Assembly (NCBI GenBank): GCA_030035585.1
Contig: CM057466.1
Span: 60,395,233-60,459,232, forward strand
Direction: 5' to 3'
Origin: Dugong dugon
Taxonomy: Eukaryota > Chordata > Mammalia > Sirenia > Dugongidae
DNA: 64,000 nt
The position numbers and the translations under genes were made by a program. The notes beneath the pieces are model-generated. The model searched no databases and had not been told where the DNA came from. It saw nothing but the letters and a program-made list of their open reading frames with translations. Positions within the stretch are counted from its first letter, which is position 1, and each line of letters starts with the position of its first letter. Of this stretch, positions 11,144 to 20,855 are shown one piece after another.

Positions 11144-11605
11144 GATATCCATCCTATTGGGTATATCTATATGTTTTTACTGTCTTCTTTCTCTAGCTTT
11201 CCAAATTTTGTGCCTTTCTTCTAATAAAAAGGTTGTAAGGATAAAGGAAAGGAGATGCCTCCCTAACCAGCTGACTTTGTCAAGAAGAAGTAGCTCAGTT
11301 ATCCTCCACTCCTGCCACACTGACCTTTCACAGCTCTGCGTTCTCTGGCCTCCGCGTTTTGCCCATGCTGCTCTCTCTGACCAAAATGCTGTGCTCCCAC
11401 TTACCTGTATGTGCAAACTCTGTCCCGCATGACCCAGTCCAAGGGCTGCTTTCTTCATAAAAACATCTGCAGACAGATTAGGCAATTAGGTGATTGGGTG
11501 CCCTCCCATATCTCTGCTCTCAGAGGCACCAGGCATGGATGTCTGTTAGCACTCATCACATTTTGATGGAAGTTCGCCATGGTGGTTAAGCCCAGAGAGT
11601 CTGCC
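11144..11605. other. unassigned sequence
   Basis: Open frames of 91 (plus) and 102 (minus) codons overlap here but have no recognised domain. Confidence 0.35.
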
Positions 11606-11728
11606 AGGAACAGATTACCCAATAAGCAAGGTATGCGTGGGCTTACTAGTACTTACTTACTAGTCTGTAGTGCACAATTTCACCTGTTTTTCACCACATG
11701 ATGTGAGAAACAGGTGAAATTGTGCACT
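11606..11728. mobile_element. P1 palindromic element, left part
   Basis: It begins 'caggaacagattacccaata' and runs through 'gggcttactagtacttac' to a perfect 20-bp inverted pair: 'gtgcacaatttcacctgttt' at 11671-11690 and its complement at 11709-11728. The right arm lies at 12871-12935, beyond the RTE insertion. Without the RTE and one copy of the 50-bp direct repeat, the element would be 188 bp. The 'CAGGGG'-like end suggests the hAT superfamily (inference). Confidence 0.82.
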
Positions 11729-12820
11729 GCTGTTGCTGTTAGGTGCCATCAAGTCAGTTCCGACTCATAGCGACCCTATGTACAGCAGAACGAAATACTG
11801 CCCAGTCCTGTGCCATCCTCACTATCATTGCTATGCTTGAAATCATTGTTGCAGCCACTGTGTCATTCCATCTCCTTAAGGGTCTTCCTGTTTTTCGCTG
11901 ACCCTCCACTTTACCAGGAATGATGTCCTTCTCCAAGGACTGGTCCCTCCTGATAACATGTCCAAAGTGAGTGAGACGAAGTCTCGTCATCCTCACTGTA
12001 TAAGGAGCATTCTGGCTGTACTTCTTCCAAGACAGATTTGTTTGTTCTTTTGGCAGTCCATGATATATTCAATATTCTTCGCCAACACCACAACCCAAAG
12101 GTATCAATTCTTCTTCAGTCTTCCTTATTCATTGTCCAGCTTTCGCATGCATAGGAGGCAATTGAAAATACCATGGCTTTGATCAGGTGCACCTTAGTCC
12201 TCAAAGTGACATTTTTGCTCTTTAACACTTTAAAGAGGTCTTTTGCAGCAGATTTGCCCAATGCAGTGCATTGTTTGATTTCTTGACTGCTTCTTCCATG
12301 GGCGTTGCTTATGGATCCAAGTAAAATGAAACCCTTGACGACTTCAATCTTTCCTCCATTTATCATGATGTTGCTTATTGGTCCAATTGTGAGGATTTTT
12401 GTTTTCTTCATGTTGAGATGCAATCCTTACTGAAGGCTTTAGTCTTTGATCTTCATCAGTAAGTGCTTCAAGTCTTCTTCACTTTCAACAAGCAATGTTG
12501 TGTCATCTGCGTAACACAGGCTGTTAATGAGTCTTCCTCCAATCCTGATGCCCTATTTTCCTTCATATAGTCCGGCTTCTAGGATTATTTGCTCAGCATA
12601 CAGATTGAATAAATACGATGAAAGGATACAACCCTGACGCACACCTTTCCTGACTTTAAACCACACAGTATCCCCTTGTTCTGTTTGAACAACTGCCTCT
12701 TGATCTATGTACAGTCTCCTCATGAGCACAATTAAGTGTTCTGAAATTCCCGTTCTTTGCAATGTTGTCCATAATTTGTTATGATCCACATAGTCGAATG
12801 TCTTTGCATAGTCAATAAAA
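11729..12820 (-). pseudogene. RTE (BovB-like) LINE, 3' part with broken reverse-transcriptase ORF
   Basis: The element lies on the minus strand: its 3' tail is at 11729 and it is 5'-truncated at 12820. Translated minus-strand pieces show the reverse-transcriptase motif 'VRKGVRQGCILSSYLFNLYA' (within 12553-12789), a later domain piece with 'LGSISNAHGRSSQEIKQC' (12115-12423) and the C-terminal 'EGQRKTGRPLRRW' (11754-11996). An intact RTE protein is around 1000 residues; only the RT palm onward is present here, in at least three frames with stops, so it is dead. Known RTE elements are thought to mobilise SINEs that share their tail, and this tail matches the AfroSINE tail. It is inserted in the centre of P1, flanked by a 50-bp direct repeat. 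No promoter is visible. Confidence 0.93.
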
Positions 12821-12935
12821 TTTCACCTGTTTTTCACTCCATGTGGTGGAAAACAGGTGAAGTTGTGCACTACAGATTAGTAAGTAAGCACAAGTAAGCT
12901 CGTGCGTACTTCGCTTACTGGTTAATCCACCCCTG
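12821..12935. mobile_element. P1 palindromic element, right part
   Basis: The first 50 bp (12821-12870) repeats 11679-11728 at 43 of 50 positions. The rest ('tacagattagtaagtaagca' to 'ggttaatccacccctg') is the inverted complement of the left arm at 11606-11670. Confidence 0.82.
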
Positions 12936-12939
12936 ACTC

Positions 12940-13072
12940 TGACCTAGACTCCCTGGATTCAAATTCTGGCTCTACTATTACTGGTTGTATGATTCTAGCA
13001 TGAGTTACTTTATTTCTTCTGCTTAACTTTCATTTGTTAAAAAAAAGGATAGTAGTATCTTCATAGTGTTTT
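12940..13072 (+). repeat. MIR SINE fragment
   Basis: 'gactccctggattcaaattc' (B-box region), 'tggctctactattactggtt' and a degenerate 'ctcatctgtaaaatgg' equivalent follow MIR order. Confidence 0.75.
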
Positions 13073-13074
13073 CT

Positions 13075-13290
13075 GGAGTCCCTGGGTGATGCAAATAGTT
13101 AGCACATTCAGGGGATAACTGAAAGGTTGGAGATTTGAATCCACCCAGTGATGCCTCAGAAGAAAGGCCTGGTGACCTGGTGACCTACTTGCATAAAATC
13201 AGTGATTGGAAATGCTATGGAGCACAGTTCTACTCTGACACACATGGAGTTGTCATGAGTTGGAATTGACTTGGTAACAACTTGTTCATT
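13075..13290 (+). mobile_element. AfroSINE, divergent subtype
   Basis: Head 'ggagtccctgggtgatgcaa', body 'gcctcagaagaaaggcctgg' and 'ctctgacacacatggagttg', tail 'gagttggaattgacttgg'. Confidence 0.9.
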
Positions 13291-14029
13291 AAGGTTGTTC
13301 TGATGGTTTAGTGAGTTAATACATAAAACAAAACAAAAAAACCTTGAACAATATCCAGCATGCAACCAGTAATCAATAAATGTCAGCTTTAAAAAAATTA
13401 TTATTGCTTGTTTACCTGCATGCCTCACCAACTATGTGATGATGTCCTATAGAACTTGATCTATGAATATGACATCTTTTTATTTCCAAATCCTAGAGCA
13501 GTATCTAGAACGCAGCTGGTGTTCTATAAATGCTGAATCTATGAATAAAAGATATCCATTGAATATGGTGATAGAAGGGAGGTTTGAGCATTGTCTTGGA
13601 GTGAGTTGGATATCTTGGACAAATTCGTATAAAGGGCTGTATTCTATGTAAGTACATTGGTGGCCATGGTGATATGGTCTGCTTTAGTCCAGACTTCTGG
13701 GAAAGGCCCATATTTATGAAGTCAGAGAAGATCACAGCAGTTAAATCTGTAAGATCCAGATACTATGCTTCTGGGCCCATCCAGACCCACCCCCTTCTCT
13801 ATAGGTAAGTGCTGAACCCCAAAATCACTCCAAGATAATAAGATGTATGACTTCATAAAGTGACCCACTGGAATTGACACGGGACTCATTGGTACCTACC
13901 AAGGCTGGTGTTGAGAGGAGTTAGTGTGGGGTGCCTGCCTCTGGCTCTACTACTGCTGGTCTTACAAGTAAGTGGAGGAGTTGATTGCTAGTAAACTATG
14001 ACTTCATAAGTTATTCCTATCTTCCCTGT
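13291..14029. other. mostly unassigned; possible L2 tail at 13460-13550
   Basis: 'gagcagtatctagaacgcag' followed by 'tctataaatgctgaatctat' is L2-3'-end-like. The rest is unassigned. Confidence 0.35.
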
Positions 14030-14530
14030 GGCAGACCTCCATTCTCCCTTCCTCATTGCCAATAGAACTGACATTTTGTTTATAAGTCAGTAAAGTGTTT
14101 GACCACAGACATTGGATCATGTTTGGCTTAGGCCAAACAAGGGCAATTCCTTTTTCTTTGTCAAATAATCACTTTTTCAATTTTCCCTATGACTAGAGAT
14201 GCTTTTATGATCAGTTCTGTCTAATAGAATATAAGTAATTCTTCTGGGGAGTTTCTAGGAAAGCTTTTGCTTTCTTTTTAAAGGGATAGGTATAAGAGAA
14301 GAGCACTTTGGCACCACCACTTCCTCTTTTCTAAGCACAAATGTGACATCTGGAGCTATGGCAGCCAGTTTGCAACCATAAGGCTATTAACTTGAGGATG
14401 AAAAACCAACATACAAAGGATGAGAAAATGCAATGATAAAAGAGCCTGGATCTTTGATGGCATTGTTGGGTTACAGAACCAAGAGGTAGTCCTAAGATTG
14501 CCTACCTTTGGAATTCTTGCTATAGTTTAT
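14030..14530 (+). repeat. degenerate LTR-like mammalian repeat
   Basis: 'gtctaatagaatataagtaa', 'gacatctggagctatggcag' and 'agagcctggatctttgatgg' follow the same order as the 8735 and 42310 repeats. It is interrupted at its 3' end by the hAT element at 14533. Confidence 0.5.
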
Positions 14531-14532
14531 AC

Positions 14533-14742
14533 CAGGTGTCAGTAAACATTTTCTTAAAGGGCCAGATAGTAAATATTGTAGGCTTTTTTGCCATACGTAA
14601 TTGCCATTACCACAATTAACTCTAGTCTGCCTTTGTAGTGCAAAAGCAGCCATAGATAATGAATGGGCATTGCTATATTTTAATAAAACTTTATTTACAA
14701 AAAAAGTATCAGACCATGAACCTTAGTTTTCCAACATCTAAA
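14533..14742. mobile_element. hAT-type non-autonomous element
   Basis: The left end 'caggtgtcagtaaacatttt' and internal 'aagggccagatagtaaatat' and 'ataaaactttatttacaaaa' match a common eutherian hAT-Charlie-type MITE with 'CAGGGGTCGGCAAACT' ends. A second copy in the opposite orientation is at 18616-18843. Confidence 0.85.
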
Positions 14743-14926
14743 CACCTGTTGGAGGAGTATTCTTTTATTTGCAGCGAAATGAATTCTGGGTAATATACTG
14801 CTTTTCTCTAAAGTCTCATCATTAGCTTTCTCGAAGTCTAAAATTTTACATTTAGCACTCTATTCTTCACTTTAATTCAAGTATAAATTCACCGCCCCAC
14901 CCCATTGCAATATTAATAGCACTGAA

Positions 14927-15022
14927 GTCTGCTTCCATAGAGATTTACAGCCCTGGAAACCCTACGGGGCCACTATGAGTCAGAATTGGCTCAACAGCGA
15001 GGGTTTGGTTTCTGGGTTTGTT
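14927..15022 (+). mobile_element. AfroSINE 3' half
   Basis: 'gaaaccctacggggccacta' then 'tgagtcagaattggctcaac' and a T/G-rich tail. The head is absent. Confidence 0.85.
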
Positions 15023-15059
15023 AAACAAATGATATTGTAGACTCGGTCAGTTGTAAGCA

Positions 15060-15505
15060 AATACTAATTACCTCTTCCCAGCTTCATAGAAGATGGCCTT
15101 GGCCATGTGACTTGAGTTAGCCAATAGAATGTAGGTGAAAGCAACAATGTGTTTGCTCTTCCACTTAAGAGGCATCACCTTCTTTCTCTTGCCTCCCTTA
15201 CATGTATAGTCCCTCTCCGTGAGTAGAAATCCTCTACTGGCCCCAGGACAAAAGAAGCACCCAGAGAAGACCTGAAATTTACCTAAAACAAGTTTAGATT
15301 ACCAAATCCAACCACTCCCCTAATCTTCCACTGGGGCCCAGAGTTTAGAGACCTGCCTTGCCAAGCTGAGTAGTAGGCAAAACCTATACCCGCAGTCGGA
15401 AGCAGAGCCACCCAAGACTGTGGATATATGTGAGCAAGAAATACATGCTTGTTGTTGCTGGTTGCTTTTATGTAGCACTGCTAGACTGATTGATACCTGG
15501 GTAAT
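15060..15505 (+). repeat. degenerate LTR-like mammalian repeat
   Basis: 'cttggccatgtgacttgagt', 'agccaatagaatgtaggtga' and the end 'gatatatgtgagcaagaaat' then 'gctagactgattgata' are typical of the old LTR-class repeat seen several times in the window. Confidence 0.55.
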
Positions 15506-16017
15506 TAAGGAAGAGTAAGAGAAGCTGAAAACGGGCTAATTTTACCTTCTTCCCAAACTGACTGTGGCCCATGGCTGGAGGAAAGGGGAAGTTGCAGCCT
15601 GCTTGTATTTCCATTTGTGCCACATACGGAACTTAGCAGAAACTTGTGGGATTCCTTATGTGTATTTTCCCATAGCGCGAGAGAAGAGAGGGTTGGGAGA
15701 ATCCCTTCTTAGTGGTAAGCGGCATTTGATATGTCTCAACCAAGTACTATTCGTGCAAGTTGGAAGTGGCCCCTTTCGGTTAGGATCAGGAAGAGGGATC
15801 GATTGCTTCACGCGTTGTGAATGAAACCCTAATTCTTCTCCAGAGGCCACATGGAGCAGAGAGGGGTGTAATTCTGAAGGACTGGAATCAATGTGATTTG
15901 CTTGGAATCCTGCCTTTATTGGGTGTGACCACCGGCAAGTTATTTAGCTTTATCAAGACTCAATTTCTCATCAGCAAATTTGGAATAGCAATTATATACT
16001 TTGCACAGTTTTTTGGT
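15506..16017. other. unassigned sequence
   Basis: An 86-codon plus frame (15564-15824) is present with no recognisable domain. The block contains a few CpG dinucleotides ('agcgcgagagaa', 'tcacgcgttgtg'). No splice or promoter evidence. Confidence 0.3.
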
Positions 16018-16650
16018 GTCTTTTTTTTTTCAGTTTAATTTGTATTGTTTTTTAATTGAAAAATTATTGTGGTAATATATACATAACATGACATTTGCCA
16101 CTTCAGTCATTTTTACATGTACAATTCAGTGACATTCATCATGTTGTGCAACATTAGCACTATCCATTTCTGATATTTTTTATCACCCTCAACAGAAACT
16201 CAGTGCCCCTTAAGCAAGAACACTTCTTTCCCCCTCCTACCCACCCCTGGTAACCACTACTAAACTTTGGTCTGTATGCATTGCCTATTCTAGATATTTC
16301 GTGTAAGTGGGATCATACAATTTTTACCCCTTTGTGTCTGACTTATTTTACTCGACATGATGTTTTCAAGGTTCATCCATGTCGTGGCATGTATCACAAT
16401 TTTATTTCTGTTTATAGCTGAAAAATATCCCATCGTGTACATATAACCCATAAAAACCAAACCCATTGCCATCGATTCCAACTCATAGCAACCCTATAGG
16501 ACAGAGTAGAATTGCCCCATAGGGTTTCCAAAGAGCAGCTGGTAGATTCCAACTGCCGACCTTTTGGTTAACAGCCGAGCTCTTAACCACGGTGCCACTA
16601 GGGATCCTTGTGTATATATACCACATTTCACTCATCCATTATTTTGAGGA
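16018..16650 (-). mobile_element. L1 3' end (L1MB/L1MA-like), split by a SINE
   Basis: The left end is an inverted poly(A) ('tttttttttcag'). Inside are the well-known antisense landmarks 'attgtggtaatatatacata', 'acatgtacaattcagtgaca', 'cctattctagatatttcgtg' and 'gttcatccatgtcgtggcat'. This is the 3' UTR of a mid-age eutherian L1. The AfroSINE at 16446-16609 interrupts it. Confidence 0.92.
16446..16609 (-). mobile_element. AfroSINE inserted in L1
   Basis: Short-subtype minus copy ('ttgccatcgattccaactca' to 'ggtgccactagggatcc'). The flanks 'gtgtacatata' (16435-16445) and 'gtgtatatata' (16610-16620) form an 11-bp duplication with one mismatch. Confidence 0.93.
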
Positions 16651-16780
16651 GTCAATGAGATGACACATGCAGATTACCTAGCACATAGCAGATGGTCAAC
16701 AATAAAAAATAGCAGATGATATTACTTTTCACCAAATTTCTCAATTTGCCTTTTCTTACATCAAAAGATAGTATGCCCTA

Positions 16781-16978
16781 TTTTTACCCAAATAACGTGG
16801 GCATTTGTTTGCCAATTGCTCCCTCTCTCATGAGGTATTTCCATAAGTACACTATGCTAATTCTTTTTTTACAGCAACGTGAAAAAAAACTGACATAGCA
16901 GCGCTTACGAAAATACTTTGCAGAGGGAGGGATTGGTTGGCATATAAACATAGAAGGCACACATTATTTGGGTAAAAA
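16781..16978. mobile_element. P2 palindromic element, complete
   Basis: The ends are inverted: 'tttttacccaaataacgtgg' at the left and 'cacattatttgggtaaaaa' at the right, each bordered by TA. The similarity continues inward for about 90 bp per arm to a centre near 'cttttttacagcaacgtgaa', so the whole 198 bp can fold into one hairpin. No coding capacity. TA borders suggest Tc1/mariner-like mobilisation (inference). I do not recognise a named family. Confidence 0.72.
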
Positions 16979-17208
16979 TAATTACCAGTGATCTAATGAC
17001 ACAAGAACGTACACACGTTATAGTAGAATTATTTCTATTTAAAATTTAAAGGTAAATGTGGCAGGATGCACTCAGTGTTCCTAACAGTGGACTGACACTG
17101 CTCCATTTCAGACAGGTTTTACGGGAAGGTGAGGGTGATGCTCCAGTCACGGTGAGTAGCATGGAGGGGAGGGAAGCAATAGAGCATTAAGCAAGTACTA
17201 AACTTACC

Positions 17209-17417
17209 AGGAACCCTGGTTGCACTATGGGTAAGCACTCATCTACTAACCAAAAGGTCAGCGGTTTGAACCTACCAGCAGCTCTGCAGGAGAAAAGACC
17301 TGGCAATCTGCTCCCATAAAGATTATAGCCAAGAAAACTCTATGGAGCAGTTCTACTCTGCCCTATAGGGTCACTAAGAGTCAGAATCAAATTGATGGCA
17401 CACAACAACAGCAACAA
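17209..17417 (+). mobile_element. AfroSINE, long subtype, full length
   Basis: Head 'ggaaccctggttgcactatg', middle block 'ctggcaatctgctcccataa', tail ending 'ggcacacaacaacagcaaca', which resembles the RTE-like end. Confidence 0.93.
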
Positions 17418-17900
17418 TCTTCCCAAGCACACGGAGAATTTGGCCAAGCAAAGCACAGTATTATTAACATTAACAGTTTTCAGATGGAGTCAGCCTTTTC
17501 AACTGACTCAAGCTTGACTGGTAATGATGTTCATGAGATGCCATTTCCTGCCAAACAGTAAGATGTGGAATTTGTTAAATTAAGCCATGTGATGGGTCTG
17601 AAATGTATTAAATAAATCCATAATGAATGTCATTCCATCTCTTTTAACATGCTTCCCCAATTAAGCTATTTAGGCCTCAGATATCTAAAGAAATTGAGCT
17701 GTCCCACTTGTTGCCAATTGGTTAATTCCTCAATGATGGATAAAAGCTATTAACTGCTTTTGTTTTTAAATCTGTGCTTTCTTGAGTCATAGCAATCTTT
17801 TAATCAGCTGTTACAAAGAAAATGCTTAATGCCCCATAAGCAAATGCTCAAGAAGGTCAGAGGATTAGTAGGAGAATGTGAAGAGGCTCTGTTGAGCCTG
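17418..17900. other. low-repeat AT-rich block, possible conserved non-coding element
   Basis: About 480 bp without any mobile element, rich in homeodomain-core-like words ('ggttaattcctc', 'cccaattaagc', 'tttaatcagctg'). That is only suggestive. No open frame stands out. Confidence 0.25.
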
Positions 17901-18615
17901 CCCAAGAGCCTCCTTAGGGCCTAGGGTGGCCACCTCTACAGTCAATGTGCCACGTACAGGACTCAGTGGTCATTTTCATTGTATTAGCTCAGTGCTGGGT
18001 GCACAGTAGATGTTCAGTATTTATCAGGCTGACGTGAATGGAACCCTGGAGGACTCTTAAGGTTTCTGAAAAATGTCTCCCTTGAGACAAGCATTAACAT
18101 ATTTCAGGAGACCCTTCCCATTCCCATGAGGACTGTGCTAGCACTTTTCAATTAGAGTGATGTCCCTCTACTACATCCACGTCTGTGGGGAGTGGGGGCC
18201 ACCCCTGCATGGGGAACCGACCGTCACGTGTTAACAGCCACGAAGCAAACTTAGGCTGCAGCCACCTGGCTGCCAAGGTGGGCATGTGCGCAGCAGACGT
18301 CCAGAGAATTCCCTGGACAGTGTGCCACTGGCCCAGAAAAGCATGGTGGAATCTTGTACAGTACAGTCTATCTGCAGGTAATCAGGTGGACTATTTCAGT
18401 TTGTAAGCCTGAACTTAAGTGGTCAAATATACCTATTTGAAGGAAGCTTTTAGAAGAAAAGTTGTCCAGAGTAAAATCAGCTCCTGTGGTAAGAAACTAA
18501 TATTTATATTGTTTTGTTATGTTTACAGATCACTTGATATTACGAAACATGATCGATCACCAAAGCCTCATATTACGGGGGAAGGAATCTGGTTGGGAAT
18601 TGTGGTGGTTTAGAC
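17901..18615. other. unassigned sequence
   Basis: A 73-codon plus frame (18185-18406) lies in a GC-richer part. There is no recognised domain. A short L2-like tail ('cagtgctgggtgcacagtag') occurs near 17990. Confidence 0.3.
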
Positions 18616-18843
18616 CAGGAGTAAGCAAATTATGGCCTGTGGGCCAAATCCAGCTTGCTATCTGTTTTGGTAAATAAAGTTTTATTGTAACACAGTCATG
18701 CATTTTTGTTTATGTATTGTTTAGGGATGCTTTTGTATTACAATGCCAAAGTTAAATAGTTGCCACAGAGACCATATAGTTCACAAAACCTAAAATATTT
18801 ACTATCTTTCCCTTTAGAGGAAAAACAAAATTGCCAATACCTG
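18616..18843. mobile_element. hAT-type non-autonomous element, opposite orientation to 14533
   Basis: 'ccaggagtaagcaaattatg' at the left, 'ctgtgggccaaatccagctt' and 'gtaaataaagttttattgta' inside, and 'ttgccaatacctg' as the inverted right end. Confidence 0.87.
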
Positions 18844-18959
18844 GTTTTGATTTTTCAAACGTATTCACTCTCTTTCTGCCTCCTCTCTAGTAGGACTGTA
18901 CTGTCCTCCACCCCACTGATGCTGGCTTATATGCGACTTGCTTTAGCCTTGTGAAAGCT

Positions 18960-19598
18960 GTGTCCACGCCCCTTGATTTGGGGTCTATGGTAGACCAAAT
19001 TCATGATTCCTGTCCTCTGGCTGTTCAATTCAACACAAATCTAGGGACAGCTGGGCAGGTCTTTGCAGGTAGAATTAAGCTGACAGATATTAAATTAAGG
19101 GGATCATCCTGGATTATCCAGGTAGGCCTGATTTAATCATATGCGCCCTACAAAACAGAGAAAGTTCTCTGACTGCAGTCAGTCAGAGGCGTGGCAGAAG
19201 AGGAAGACAGAAGAGATGCAGCAGAAGGGAAGTCAGAGAGATTCAAAACGTGAGGACTCCACACGCCATTGCTGGTTTGAAAGATGGAGGCAAAGAATAT
19301 GAGAAGGCATCTGAGGGCCTCAGGGAGCAAAGACCAGCCCCTGGCTGACAGCCAGCAAGAAAAGAGGGACCCCATCCTACAACCACAAGGAACTGAATTC
19401 AGCCAACAATGGAGAGGAGCTAGTGAGTGGGTTCTTCCCCAGATCCTCCAGTAAAGAACACAGCCCTACCAGCATCTTTGTTTTAGCCTGATGAGACCAT
19501 GTCAGACTTCTGATCTACAAACTGTGGGATAATAAATGTGTGTTATTTTAAGCCACTAAGTTTGTGGTGATTTGTTATTGCAGCAATAGAAATCTGAC
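18960..19598 (+). repeat. MaLR-type LTR (MLT1-like)
   Basis: 'atcctggattatccaggtag', 'cctgatttaatcatatg', 'gctggtttgaaagatggagg', 'cagacttctgatctacaaac', the AATAAA-bearing 'gggataataaatgtgtg' and 'ttttaagccactaagtttgt' are the ordered landmarks of an ERVL-MaLR LTR. The polyadenylation signal is at about 19530. Confidence 0.87.
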
Positions 19599-20040
19599 TT
19601 GCTTTGGCCAAAGGGATGTTAAGAGACATGATTCAAGTAGACACTTGATGTGCCTGGGCTTCTTCCATCACCATAAGAAATGTCACTGTACTTCTTCCAT
19701 GAGCATAAGAATTACAGGACCTGGCTAGCCTGCTGGTCTAAGGAGGATGAGAGACACGTGGAACTGACCTGGACCAAACTTGCACCTTGGACTCAAGTCA
19801 AGCTGAGTCCAGCCTGGATCAACCAACCCACAGGCAGTCCACAAATGCATAAACGTTAACATATGGTTGTTTTTAAAGCCACTGATTTTTGAGAGGGTCT
19901 GTCATGGAACATTATTGTGGATAAATGGTGAATACAGAAATTGGTTTTGGAAATGGGTTGCTCCCATAACAAAAACCTCAAATATGTGGCAGTGGTTTGG
20001 GAACCAGACAGTGATTGGTGTATAAACTGGAAAAAAATGG

Positions 20041-20067
20041 TAAAAAAAAAAAAAAAAAAAAAAAAAA
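20041..20067. repeat. poly(A) run
   Basis: Nearly pure A, about 26 bp, with no attached retrogene that I could identify. Confidence 0.9.
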
Positions 20068-20699
20068 TTGTTAGAGGAGGCCAAAAAGCTAAAAACCTGT
20101 GTTACGTAGTGGCAAGCATTGGTAAACTGTTGCCTGCAGTACCTTGGAGAGAAAAGTGCATTCCTAATGAATTTTCATATTTGAGGGTGGAGATCTACAG
20201 CAAATGTTGAAGCCTGAGCTGTTGTTACTAGCTACATTTGATAAACTATGACAAAGACAAGAACTCAGAATAGAAGTGGCTATTTTGCAAGCAGTATTTT
20301 GAAGGAATATAGGAAATCCAGAAATATCAGGGTTGAAAATAAAACTGTTCCTCACTAAACCAAACGTCATTATGACAGAGACTCAGTGAAAAAAATCCAA
20401 TCCATGGTGCTGCCAAAAAGATATGCCCTCAAGATAAAGATCAAATCAAAAGTATGCAGTAATACCCTTTGTTTGACCTATGAAAGAAATAAAAATAGTG
20501 CCTAGGATACTGTCAGCTGAACAAAAAAGCTTGTAGAAAAATTAAGGGCATAGTCCCACAGACGTACTCATAATTGAATCTATTCAGACAGAGGCCTGTC
20601 TTGGAGTAAATGTGTGGGTGTGTTTTTTGCACATGGAGTTGACTGGAATCAAACACATAGTAAACCCACACAGCTTTTGAGAGTGCTGTATGGGCACAT

Positions 20700-20855
20700 G
20701 AGCCCTGGTGGTGCAGTGGTTAAGAGGTCAGCTGCTAACCAAAAGGTTGGCAGTTTGAATGCACCAGCTGCTTCTTGGAAACCCTATGGAACAGTTCTAC
20801 TCCATCCTATAGGGTTGCTATGAATCAGAATTGACTTGACAGCAATGGGGTTTTA
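20700..20855 (+). mobile_element. AfroSINE, short subtype
   Basis: 'agccctggtggtgcagtggt', B-box 'cagtttgaatgcacc', then directly 'cttggaaaccctatgg' without the middle block. Confidence 0.93.
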
